Shown: one piece after another, positions 46,821 to 58,200 of the stretch
How positions within the stretch are numbered: the stretch's first letter is position 1
Layout: every line of letters starts with the position of its first letter
Source of the DNA: Legionella drozanskii LLAP-1
GTDB taxonomy: Bacteria; Pseudomonadota; Gammaproteobacteria; Legionellales; Legionellaceae
Assembly (NCBI RefSeq): GCF_001467585.1
Contig: NZ_LNXY01000027.1
Span: 443,988-507,987 of the forward strand
DNA: 64,000 bases
Reading direction: 5' to 3'
Notes under the pieces: model-generated
Database searches by the model: none
The model's input: only the letters and a program-made list of their open reading frames with translations
Told to the model about the DNA's origin: nothing
Translations under genes and position numbers: made by a program

Positions 46821-47702
46821 ATGTCAGCCGAACTCGACGCTATGACCATTCCCGCTTTTATAAAAATGCCTAGAGCAGGACAACATATCTTTCTTGATAA
46901 GATAAAAATTAGTGAACTGAAAAGTAATCTCCCTCTTTTGCGAAAATTCGTTGCATTAAAAGTATTAATGGAAGCTCGTTCCGCTGTCAAAGATAAGAGT
47001 TCATTTAATTTAACGGCACAATTTCGCAACTTCCTTGCCTCTTTTGGTGTCGATGAATTAAAACTACACGCTGATCGAGGTATATCAGACAAGAGGACTA
47101 ATTATCCAGAGGAATACAGAGATGGTGAGCTAGCAAAAAATGGTTATCGCTTATTTCATATTAGCGATATGGGTCATCGTATTTGGACTCGTAAATTTTT
47201 CAATATAGGCATAGATAATTACGATAATATCGTCACTCAAAAAGTGAAAGTAAAAGGTAGACTAAATAAGGCGCCTAAATCTTATGTAGAAGACTTGGAA
47301 ACTTGGCAATCTTTAAATAAGTACGATTTGGAAGCGGTATTTGCTGCAATTAAAGAAGAATCCAGCTATGAAAATAGCTTTGGCTATGATTTATTTTGCG
47401 CGGCTATGTTCTGCGCCAATGGATTACTTCTATTGAACTACCTTTGTGCTACGGAATTAAATTTGGGAATCGGATTACTTCTTATTCCCTTTGTTCTCAC
47501 CTTAAATCTTGCTATCTATGCTGTAACTCTTCCACCTGCTTTAACCTTTATCGCGATAGAATACTGTCTAGTAAACCCTATTAAATGGGTAGTTAACGCA
47601 ACTACTCCGGATCAATATCAAGCATTCATTGAAGAGGTAACTAGTGCTGTTGAGGGTGAAGAGAACGACGATAGAAGCTCAGTAATGACTTATCAGAACT
47701 GA
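46821..47702 (+). CDS. Unknown membrane-associated effector candidate
   Basis: 293-residue protein with no known family. The N-terminal ~200 residues are soluble and charged. Two long hydrophobic segments lie at about 200-250 (CAAMFCANGLLLLNYL and the stretch from LGIGLLLIPFVL), then an amphipathic region. The tail is acidic (EEVTSAVEGEEND), of the glutamate-rich type typical of Dot/Icm substrates. The ATG at 46821 follows GGATAATTGAC; an in-frame TTG at 46791 is rejected. Tail-proximal hairpin membrane anchors are common among Legionella effectors that act on host membranes (inference). Confidence 0.6.
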   Translation: MSAELDAMTIPAFIKMPRAGQHIFLDKIKISELKSNLPLLRKFVALKVLMEARSAVKDKSSFNLTAQFRNFLASFGVDELKLHADRGISDKRTNYPEEYRDGELAKNGYRLFHISDMGHRIWTRKFFNIGIDNYDNIVTQKVKVKGRLNKAPKSYVEDLETWQSLNKYDLEAVFAAIKEESSYENSFGYDLFCAAMFCANGLLLLNYLCATELNLGIGLLLIPFVLTLNLAIYAVTLPPALTFIAIEYCLVNPIKWVVNATTPDQYQAFIEEVTSAVEGEENDDRSSVMTYQN

Positions 47703-47718
47703 GATAACTTGTAATTCA

Positions 47719-47757
47719 TCTAATCTGGACGACCGCATACGCTAGATCCAGATTAGA
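47719..47757 (+). terminator. Hairpin terminator after the effector candidate
   Basis: 11-bp perfect stem (TCTAATCTGGA and complement) with a 17-base loop, 16 bases after the stop codon, between two converging transcription units. Confidence 0.55.
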
Positions 47758-47763
47758 CCTCCC

Positions 47764-48218
47764 TCATTCTTTGTTATAAACACAATGGGAAGAAGCATCA
47801 TCGGCTAAACTACCATCTTTAAATAGTGACGATGCATTGTTGTAAATGAGCTGTTCATTCTCTATTGACCAGCTAAATTTTCCTACCACCATCTCGACAC
47901 CGCCCTGCGACAAATTGCCAGTTTGAAATAAATGAATTGAGAACCCACAATTTGTTGACCATCATTGCACCAACGGAGAGGGATCAGGTTTTGTTCTACT
48001 TCAAAATTTCCCTTAGTACTATGACTTGAAATGGCATCAATTGGAATGCCTTTATACAGTTGCTGGTAACGTATAATGCTAACTTGTCCAGTCTGACTAA
48101 CTCGTTTTAAGTTGCTGCTTTGTGAAGTCGAAGAAGCTGCTTTCATCGTCGGTAAAAGAGAAAGTTGCTTCAATGTATTTAATGGTGCTTGATGCAAATT
48201 GACATATTTGCTGCCCCA
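47764..48218 (-). pseudogene. Frameshifted gene remnant, secreted-protease-propeptide-like
   Basis: No intact gene spans this stretch, but two minus-strand frames read like one protein joined by a frameshift near 47940-47960. The upstream frame (48218 down to 47883) contains RYQQLYKGIPI and an SHS segment, like the FTP propeptide of thermolysin-type metalloproteases such as Legionella ProA, and ends IVGSQFI. The downstream frame continues with HLFQTGNLSQGG and ends with a stop at 47764. The 5' end is cut off by a stop codon (TAG at 48219-48221) and has no signal peptide or good start. Could also be two fused fragments of different genes. Confidence 0.4.
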
Positions 48219-48316
48219 CTAGTCAAATAGAGCGTTAAATCAGGCCCTATAATTTTCTAGATCATATCATGACTCTAATAGAACGAGGATCTGATACAGG
48301 CCAAGGCCCATTAGCT

Positions 48317-48748
48317 CTATTGTCCAATAATTTTGACTAAGACTCTTTTATCGCGGCGTCCGTCAAATTCACCATAAAAAATTTGCTCCCAGGGGCCAAA
48401 ATCTAAGCTCCCTTCTGTAATAGCGACCACCACTTCACGCCCCATAATTTGCCGCTTAATATGAGCATCGGCATTGTCCTCACCGGTATTATTATGCCGA
48501 TATTGTGATATTGGTTCATGAGGAGCAATTACTTCAAGCCATTTTTTATAATCTTGATGCAGACCTTGTTCATCATCATTAATAAAAACCGAAGCAGTAA
48601 TATGCATCGCATTAACTAAAATCAATCCTTCCTGAATCCCACTTTCCTCTAAGCACAGAATGACTTGGTCGGTTATATTCAGAAATCCCATGCGCTCGGA
48701 AATATGAAACCACAACTCTTTTCTATAAGTTTTCATTGTAAAATCCAT
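48317..48748 (-). CDS. yjbQ: YjbQ family protein (UPF0047)
   Basis: Conserved small protein of the UPF0047 family, which has weak thiamine-phosphate synthase activity in some members; physiological role unsettled. 143 residues, normal length, with the family motifs [26 protein letters not shown] and [11 protein letters not shown]. The ATG at 48748 or the one at 48736 may be used; the latter has GGATTTTACA before it. The gene follows fadH by 31 bases and a hairpin occupies that gap. Confidence 0.88.
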   Translation of the reverse strand: MDFTMKTYRKELWFHISERMGFLNITDQVILCLEESGIQEGLILVNAMHITASVFINDDEQGLHQDYKKWLEVIAPHEPISQYRHNNTGEDNADAHIKRQIMGREVVVAITEGSLDFGPWEQIFYGEFDGRRDKRVLVKIIGQ

Positions 48749-48751
48749 GTT

Positions 48752-48775
48752 CAGGTCAGGCCATGCCCCGACCTG
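48752..48775 (-). promoter_or_regulatory. Hairpin between fadH and yjbQ
   Basis: CAGGTC and GACCTG arms enclose a GC-rich loop and end four bases before the first yjbQ ATG, so the RNA structure may cover its ribosome binding site or attenuate read-through from fadH. Confidence 0.35.
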
Positions 48776-48779
48776 CTTT

Positions 48780-50816
<2,037 letters not shown>

Positions 50817-50857
50817 CTAAAGACGAAAAATCCAGTATAAAACTTTTAAGGGATATC

Positions 50858-51337
50858 ATGAATAAATTATTTATTTTATTATTAACTTCTTTTTTCTCTG
50901 TTATCAGTTCTGCTCAAACTTCTGTACCTATTTACTCCACAGACGGGAATAAAGAGATTGGCAAAGTCATTTTCAATGATACAGAATATGGTTTACTAAT
51001 CCTCCCTGCTCTTTCCTCTTTACCACCAGGCCTTCACGGCTTTCACCTCCATCAACATCCTAATTGCGCTGATCACGGTTTAGAAGCCGGCGGTCATTTT
51101 GATCCCAATCAAAGCAACAGCCATCAAGGACCTTATGGAAAGGGACATTTAGGCGATTTGCCTGTGTTGTACGTAGGCACAGACGGTAATGCAAATACGC
51201 CCATTTTAGCCCCACGATTAAAAACCTCGGATCTAAAAGGCTTAGCTCTGATGATCCATGCAGGGGGCGATAATTATAGTGATAATCCTCCCCTTGGCGG
51301 CGGGGGAGCTCGTATCGCTTGTGGGATAGTAAAGTAA
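50858..51337 (+). CDS. sodC: Periplasmic Cu,Zn superoxide dismutase
   Basis: Converts superoxide to hydrogen peroxide and oxygen in the periplasm; in intracellular bacteria it helps resist the phagocyte burst. 159 residues with a signal peptide (about 1-19). Copper and zinc ligand motifs are visible: GFHLHQH, GGHFDP, GHLGDLP and the C-terminal [10 protein letters not shown]. Two cysteines for the conserved disulfide are present (in HPNCAD and IACG). GGGATATC precedes the ATG. Confidence 0.96.
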   Translation: MNKLFILLLTSFFSVISSAQTSVPIYSTDGNKEIGKVIFNDTEYGLLILPALSSLPPGLHGFHLHQHPNCADHGLEAGGHFDPNQSNSHQGPYGKGHLGDLPVLYVGTDGNANTPILAPRLKTSDLKGLALMIHAGGDNYSDNPPLGGGGARIACGIVK

Positions 51338-51380
51338 AACAGGCGCACCTTTAGGCAAGAGAGTCGTTTCGAGTGAACAG

Positions 51381-51443
51381 CCCATTTAGCATGGCGCGAA
51401 GGCAAGTTTATATACCATCCTCTTAATAAACTCGCTAAATGGG
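51381..51443. repeat. Long nested inverted repeat after sodC
   Basis: CCCATTTAGC (51381-51390) pairs with GCTAAATGGG (51434-51443), and inside it AGTTTAT pairs with ATAAACT, giving a branched or bulged 63-base hairpin. The inner AAGGCAAGTTTATA also occurs at 41593-41606 after the MFS gene. Possible terminator or copy of a short repeat. Confidence 0.45.
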
Positions 51444-51535
51444 AGAAACAGAGAAGTACGGGTATTGCAATACTTAGCAAATTATAATGACAACAATGGA
51501 CTATAATTTAATAAATATAGCAAACATAAGGAATA

Positions 51536-52261
51536 GTGGTGCTTAATGAAGCAAACCTTATGGATAATGAACTACCTCTTGCTGTTTCAATCCTTGAAAG
51601 TTGTACTGAGTATTCCATAATTGCGACAGACTTAGATGCGAAAATTATTGCTTGGAATGAGGGGGCATGCCGTCTCTATAGTTATGACTCTGATGAGATG
51701 ATAGGTAAAAAAAGTCTTTCCGATCTTCTCAGTCCAGAAGAAGTTCTATCAGGTAATTCACTAAAAATTCTGGATACTGCTAAACAAGCGGGGATCTGGC
51801 GGGGAGAGTTAAAATGCCTGAGAAAAGGTGGTACGCCAGTGCTTATCTTAAGCACGATAACCTTAAGAACAAATCCAACAGGAAAACCCATTGGCTATAC
51901 TATTATTGATTATGATCAAACAGAATTCTCTAATAAATTAAAGACCTTAACAGAATCCAAGGAATATACTCGAAGTTTAATTGAATCGAATATCGATGTT
52001 TTAATTACAACCGATACTTTAGGCATCATAACTGATGTAAATAAACAGTTTTGTGAAATGACAGAAAGACCTCTCGAAGCATTGATAGGCTCTCCCTTTA
52101 AATTATATTTTACGGATCCAAAGCGTGCTGAGGATCTGATCCGAAAAGTGCTGTCTGCCAATCGAATAGCTAATTACGAATTGGTAATAAAATCACTGAG
52201 TAATAATCAAACGCCCGTTTCTTTTAATGTGCAACTTTCCATACCATTGATGGTCATTTGA
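51536..52261 (+). CDS. PAS-domain N-terminal fragment of a frameshifted hybrid kinase
   Basis: 241-codon frame with two PAS domains: type A (about residues 18-125, ...SIIATDLDAKIIAWNEGA) and type B (about 145-235, IDVLITTDTLGIITD). It ends abruptly in the PAS B domain with residues unlike the family (QLSIPLMVI). The missing end of that PAS domain is encoded one base out of frame in the following gene (ATFHTIDGH, then GIFTTARDIT). Start GTG at 51536 follows AAGGA. See the next entry: the two frames appear to be one gene. Confidence 0.8.
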   Translation: MVLNEANLMDNELPLAVSILESCTEYSIIATDLDAKIIAWNEGACRLYSYDSDEMIGKKSLSDLLSPEEVLSGNSLKILDTAKQAGIWRGELKCLRKGGTPVLILSTITLRTNPTGKPIGYTIIDYDQTEFSNKLKTLTESKEYTRSLIESNIDVLITTDTLGIITDVNKQFCEMTERPLEALIGSPFKLYFTDPKRAEDLIRKVLSANRIANYELVIKSLSNNQTPVSFNVQLSIPLMVI

Positions 52262-55167
52262 AGGGAATCTTTACTACTGCTCGTGATATTACAGAGCAGA
52301 AACGTTTAGAAGAGGAAAGTAGCAAACAAAGTATTGCCCTATTAAAAACCACTAATTTACTAAACGATGTGCTTAAAAGTTCTATTGCTTACTCCATTAT
52401 TGCACAAGATTTGGAAGGTACAACTCTTCTTTGGAACGAAGGCGCTAAACGCAACTATGGTTACACTGCCGATGATATGGTAGGCAAGAAAAATCTGTAT
52501 ATCTTAAATACTCCTGAAGATATTCAATCCGGTTTGGCCAAAGAAATGTTGGATGAAGCTCTTAAAACAGGCAGCAGTGATGGAGTAGTGGAACATATAA
52601 GAAAAAATGGTGGGCGATTTCCAGCGATGTATTCTGTGACTACTCGCCGAGATGAGGAAGGTAGACCGGTAGGTTATGTGATCATCTCTAAAGACATCAC
52701 CGTACAAAAACAACAAGAGCAAGAGTTACGGGAGCAATTAAGCTATAACCGAAGCTTATTCGAATCGAGCATAGACGTTTTAATCGCTACAGACACCTTA
52801 GGGATTATCACTGATGCCAATAAACAAATGTCTGCTTTAACAGGCTATACCCTTCAGGAGTTAGTTGGTACCGAATTTAAGGATTACTTCACTAATCATA
52901 AGCAAGCTGAAAATTGTATCCGCAATGTTTTAGCCGATGAGATAGTCAAGAATTATGAGCTCACTATCAAGGCTAAAGATGGAAAGGAAACGGTGATGTC
53001 TTGTAATGCTACAACCTTTAAGGGGACTGATAAGACTCTTAGAGGCGTGTTTGCAGTGGCTCGCGATATTACTGAGCAAAAACGGTTAGAAGAAGAAAGC
53101 TCCCTTCAAAATAGAAAACTGAATGAAGCCACAGGATTTTTAAATAATGTATTGGAGAGTTCGACAGCTTATTCAATTATTGCTGAAGATTTAGAAGGAA
53201 ATATTCTCGCCTGGAATGAAGGCGCGCGAATTAATTACGGTTATACAGCAGAAGAAATGGTTGGTAAGCAAAATACTCGAATATTGCACGCTCCTGAAGA
53301 TATTGCTTCTGGACGTCTGCAAACAGTATTGGATTCAGCACTTAAAACGGGCAAGGAAGAAGGAGTCTTGGAAAGTGTTAGAAAAAATGGCGAACGGTTT
53401 ACAGCGTCTCTTGCATTAACTTTGCGTAAAGATGCGAACGGAAATCCAGTTGGTTACGTGTTAATTTCAAAAGATATTACTAATCAAAAACGAGAAGAAG
53501 TTTTAGTAACCAAAAATGTGGAGTTAATAAAACAAAATCAGATGTCCCAAGAGGCTAATCGCTTAAAAAGTGAATTTTTAGCAAATATGTCTCATGAATT
53601 ACGTAGCCCATTGAATGGAATTATTGGTTTTGCAGAATTAATGCATTTAGGTAAAGTAGGACCTGTTTCTCCAGAACATAAAGAGTATCTGGGCGATATC
53701 CTCTCCAGCTCCCGACATTTATTACAGTTGATTAATGATATTTTAGATTTAGCAAAAGTGGAGTCAGGAAAAATGGAATTTCATCCTGAAACAATAGATA
53801 TTAATCAGGTAATCACTGAGGTATGTGATATTTTGCGGACCCTAATTGCCAAAAGTAAAATACATCTTAGCATCGATGTCGATCCTCATATTAATAAGAT
53901 CATTATAGATCCAGCAAAATTGAAACAAGTTCTTTATAATTATATATCAAATGCAATAAAATTTACTCAAGATGAAGGCACGATCGCCATCCGCGTTTCT
54001 CCAGAAGGGGCTGATTTCTTTCGTTTAGAAGTCGAGGATAGTGGCATAGGGATAAGTGAAAAGGATATCCCTAAATTGTTTGCTGAATTTCAACAACTTG
54101 ATTCCAGTCTTAATAAAAAATACCAAGGAACAGGTTTAGGTCTAGCCTTGACCCGACGTATAGCTGAAGCTTTGGGGGGAGAAGTTGGCGTAAAAAGTGT
54201 TGTCGCTAAAGGCAGTACTTTTTACATTATTCTACCTAGAGAGCCTAACAAGATAGCTCCGAAATTAAGTGTAAATACAAGCCCGGGATCTACCCCAGAG
54301 GAATTAACTATTGCCAGCTCTATTGACCCCATTAAACCCAGTCCTAATTTACCAACAAGTCTTATAAGTAATGAAGAAACTGTAACTTTAAATCAATTAA
54401 CAACGGATCCTATTGTCAAATCACCCCTCGTTCTGGTGATTGAAGATAATCCTGAAGATAGTCAATTAATTGTGAACGCACTTACTGATGAGGGTTATGC
54501 CGTTGAAGTAGCATTTAATGGGGCTGAAGCCATTAAATTAGCTAATAAAAAACATTTTGACCTCATTACTCTTGATTTGTTGCTTCCAGATATGAATGGT
54601 TGGGAGGTGCTACGTGCTTTACGCGCCAAAGGCTCTAATCTTGAAACACCGAGTATAGTGGTAACCGTTGTGGTGTCTAAGGCCATAAGTTTTGGATTTA
54701 TGATTCAAAATTTTTTAACTAAACCCATCAAATCTGAAGATTTAATAATAGCCTTGGAACAAACAGATGTTCATCCCAATGAAAATAAAACTATTCTATT
54801 TGTTGATGATGATCCGCAAATGCTCGCTTTATGTAAGCAATATCTTAGAGATCATGGTTCCGTTATTTTTTGTGAGAGTGATGCTGAAAAGGCCTTAACT
54901 CTGGCTAATATAAAACATCCTGATGTAATTATATTAGATCTTCTTATGCCCGAGATGGATGGTTTGGAGTTTTTACGTCGCTTTCGCTGCACAGAATATG
55001 GAAAAAATACCCCTGTAATTATTTGCACCTCCCAAGATATGGGGGACATTGATAGAAGGCGTTTGAAAGCGTCTGTAGCAGCTGTTGTACAAAAAGGAGG
55101 AGGATCGATGACTAATCTTCTAACAGAAATAAAACGTATTTGCCCTACTTCAGTGAGAAGTGAGTAA
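52258..55167 (+). CDS. Multi-PAS hybrid histidine kinase with two receiver domains
   Basis: 969-residue cytosolic sensor kinase as read from a TTG at 52258, but this is probably the C-terminal part of a longer protein starting at 51536. Order: end of a PAS B domain, PAS A (about residues 35-155), PAS B (about 160-275), PAS A (about 295-415), HisKA with His446 (MSHELRSPL), HATPase_c (NAIKF, EDSGIGI, GTGLGLAL), linker, receiver 1 (Asp773), receiver 2 (Asp894). No membrane segment, so it probably senses a cytosolic or redox signal through PAS. The next gene, a triple-receiver c-di-GMP enzyme, is its likely phosphorelay partner (inference). The TTG has no clear ribosome site, which supports the frameshift reading. 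Confidence 0.85.
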   Translation: MKGIFTTARDITEQKRLEEESSKQSIALLKTTNLLNDVLKSSIAYSIIAQDLEGTTLLWNEGAKRNYGYTADDMVGKKNLYILNTPEDIQSGLAKEMLDEALKTGSSDGVVEHIRKNGGRFPAMYSVTTRRDEEGRPVGYVIISKDITVQKQQEQELREQLSYNRSLFESSIDVLIATDTLGIITDANKQMSALTGYTLQELVGTEFKDYFTNHKQAENCIRNVLADEIVKNYELTIKAKDGKETVMSCNATTFKGTDKTLRGVFAVARDITEQKRLEEESSLQNRKLNEATGFLNNVLESSTAYSIIAEDLEGNILAWNEGARINYGYTAEEMVGKQNTRILHAPEDIASGRLQTVLDSALKTGKEEGVLESVRKNGERFTASLALTLRKDANGNPVGYVLISKDITNQKREEVLVTKNVELIKQNQMSQEANRLKSEFLANMSHELRSPLNGIIGFAELMHLGKVGPVSPEHKEYLGDILSSSRHLLQLINDILDLAKVESGKMEFHPETIDINQVITEVCDILRTLIAKSKIHLSIDVDPHINKIIIDPAKLKQVLYNYISNAIKFTQDEGTIAIRVSPEGADFFRLEVEDSGIGISEKDIPKLFAEFQQLDSSLNKKYQGTGLGLALTRRIAEALGGEVGVKSVVAKGSTFYIILPREPNKIAPKLSVNTSPGSTPEELTIASSIDPIKPSPNLPTSLISNEETVTLNQLTTDPIVKSPLVLVIEDNPEDSQLIVNALTDEGYAVEVAFNGAEAIKLANKKHFDLITLDLLLPDMNGWEVLRALRAKGSNLETPSIVVTVVVSKAISFGFMIQNFLTKPIKSEDLIIALEQTDVHPNENKTILFVDDDPQMLALCKQYLRDHGSVIFCESDAEKALTLANIKHPDVIILDLLMPEMDGLEFLRRFRCTEYGKNTPVIICTSQDMGDIDRRRLKASVAAVVQKGGGSMTNLLTEIKRICPTSVRSE

Positions 55168-55207
55168 TAGGCAACCAACTTATTCTTTATCTTTATATAG
55201 GACTACT

Positions 55208-58200
55208 ATGGCTGGTGAAGAAATATTAGTTGTGGAGGATAATCCCACTAATCTAAAGTTAATGACCTTACTTTTGGCAGCAGAGCAGTATAAAGTGCTT
55301 TCTGCGGTAGATGCAGTTGAGGCATTACAAATTCTATCAACTCATCACCCACAACTTATTCTCATGGACATCCAGTTACCAGGGAAAAATGGTCTCGAAC
55401 TGACACGGGAGTTGAAGTCAGACCCCCAATATAAAGACATTATTATTATCGCCTTAACGGCCTACGCCATGAAAGGAGATGAGGATAAAGCCAAGGCCGC
55501 GGGATGTGATGGTTATTTAACCAAGCCAATCTCTATTGCTACCCTCCCTCTTGAGATTGCAAAATATTTGCATAAAAAAAAAGAAGTAGTACCTCTCAAA
55601 AAAAAGGATTTGCCGAATGTTCTAAATAATATTCAAATTTTAATTATTGAAGATAATCCCATCTCCAGCAAGATGTTACGTTTGGCTTTGGAGAGTGATC
55701 ATTATACCGTTTTTGAAGCGAAAGATGGAGCTACAGCGCTTAGAATAATTGAGAAACAAAAATTTGATCTCATAATTCAGGATTTATTTTTGCCTGATAT
55801 TGATGGTTTTGCGCTAAATAAAGAATTAAGGGAGCTACCAGGGATACAAGGTATTCCAATCTTTGGCTTGTCAGGATTTTTAAGTCAACTCAATAAAGAA
55901 TCAGAACATCCCGGATTTACCACGTTTTTATTAAAACCAATAGATCCATCCTATTTGTTGGATGTGGTTAAAGCGCATCTACCCATTTCTAATTCATCAG
56001 ATGCCGACATTGGAAAAGGAAAACATATTTTGATCGCTGATGATAATCCAATCCAACTTAAATTATTGGATATGCAATTAAAAAATGCGGGTTTTAAAGT
56101 AACTACTGCCGTCGATGGTGTCCTTGCTCTGAAAGAAGCAAAAGTCAAAAGACCTGATGTGATTATTAGTGATATTTTAATGCCAAACATGGATGGTTTT
56201 AATGTATGTGTAGAAATAAAACGTGATCCTGAACTTTCCAGTATACCAGTGATATTGCTCACTTCGCATTATCTAGAAAATGAAGATCTAGAATTAGCGA
56301 AAAGCGTAGGAGCTAGCTGTTATTTAACCCGCACTCCTAATGAGGAAAAGTTACTTTATGAATTAAATAAAATTTTGCAAGAAAAATTAATTCCTTCCAA
56401 GGAGGCACCCCATGAGTTAACTAATAAAATTAAAGAAAAACATACACTTCGGACAATTCGCCAGCTAGAGCAACAAGTATTAGATAATACCAAACTCGCA
56501 CAACGATATTCCATGCTCACTTCTCAATTAGCCATCATTTCAGGAATAGCGAATTCCTTAACAATTACGGGTCATGATATCAATGATTCCCTTAAAGAAG
56601 TACTGTATTTCTGCGTAGACGCTTCAGGGCTTTCTAAAGGTGCACTTTACCTGATGGGGTCCGATGGTAAAATGAACCTGTGTCAACAAATAGGGTTTAA
56701 CAAGATACAAGAAGCAAATGTTGAAGACTTTTTTGGATTGTCAACTTTAATACCCCAAATAATAAAAGAAAATATAACGTTTTCAATTCCTTCCGAACGG
56801 TGTTCTGGTCTTGATCTAAAGTCTTTTCTTAATAATGCTAAAATAAAATCGGCTTTATTTGTTCCTCTGTTTTCAGGTACAGATTGTGTCGGAATTTTAT
56901 TTTTAGGCTCGAATTTAGCTAACTTATCCAGTGAAATAACCAAAGAATTTATACGTACTTTGGGCGATCAATTAGGTCAATCAATCGCTTTGGCTTCCAC
57001 TTTTGAGAAACTTACTTCTTCTGAAAAAAGATACAGACAAATCGTTGAAATTTCACCCTATGCCATTTTAATTTATCAAGATAAAAAGTTTGTGTTTGCG
57101 AATCAATCTGCGATTAATCTGCTACGCACTCATAGTTCAGAAGAGTTACTCAACAAATCATTGGATAAATTTTTTCCACCACAGTACTTAAAAATTGTTC
57201 AAGATAATTTGAAGTCGCATAATGATCAATTATCCACCTTACTTCCAGAGGTAAAAATCACTAATTTGAAAAATGAATTACTTGATGTGGATATTGTTGT
57301 AAGTCATTTTATCTATCATGAAAAACCTGCTGTTTATATGATAATTAGGGACATTACAAAAAGTGCCCAGTCTCAATTACAATTAGAGGTCCAATATGCG
57401 ATAGCATGGGTTTTGGCTGAGTCTGCCACCCTTTATATGGCGACTTCAAAAATTCTAAAAATAGTTTGTGAACGTATGCAATGGGATTGCGGCGTTATTT
57501 GGGCTGTAGATCAGCAAGCAGATGTTTTGCGCTGCTCAAGGACATGGCAGACCGACCAAATAAAAGATAGCGATTTTCAAGAAGAAAACAAACTACTCAC
57601 CTATTCCATTGGAGATGGACTACTTGGTCAAGTGTGGCAAGAACGAAAGGCGATTTGGCGATCAGAAATATCTAATGATGAATTATTTCTTAGAAAGAAA
57701 TCGGCTCTTAAGATTGGTTTAAAAACGGGAGTAGCATTCCCAATTATTTATGAAAATGAGGTATTAGGCGTAGTTGAGTTTTTTAGTAGAAACATAATTG
57801 CGCCCAAAAATGATATGTTGCTCTGGTTCGAGTCTATTGGCAATCAGTTTGGACTTTTCCTAAAGAGAAAACATATGGAAAATCAAATGTTGTTTTTAGC
57901 CGAACATGATGTCTTAACAGGGCTTGCAAACCGAAGTTTATTAGAGCAATGTTTATATACCGCTCTAGAAGTAGCAAAGGAGAAAGATCAAAAATTAACG
58001 GTTCTGTTTATAGATTTAGATCACTTCAAATATGTTAATGATTCTCTGGGACACCAAACAGGTGACCTTTTATTGGAAGAAATAGCAAACCGCTTTCTTA
58101 AATGTTTTAGACCTCAAGATATAGTGAGCAGAGTAGGTGGAGATGAATTTGTTATTGTTCTTCCAGGAATCCATGAGAACAAAGAAATTATTGAAATAAA

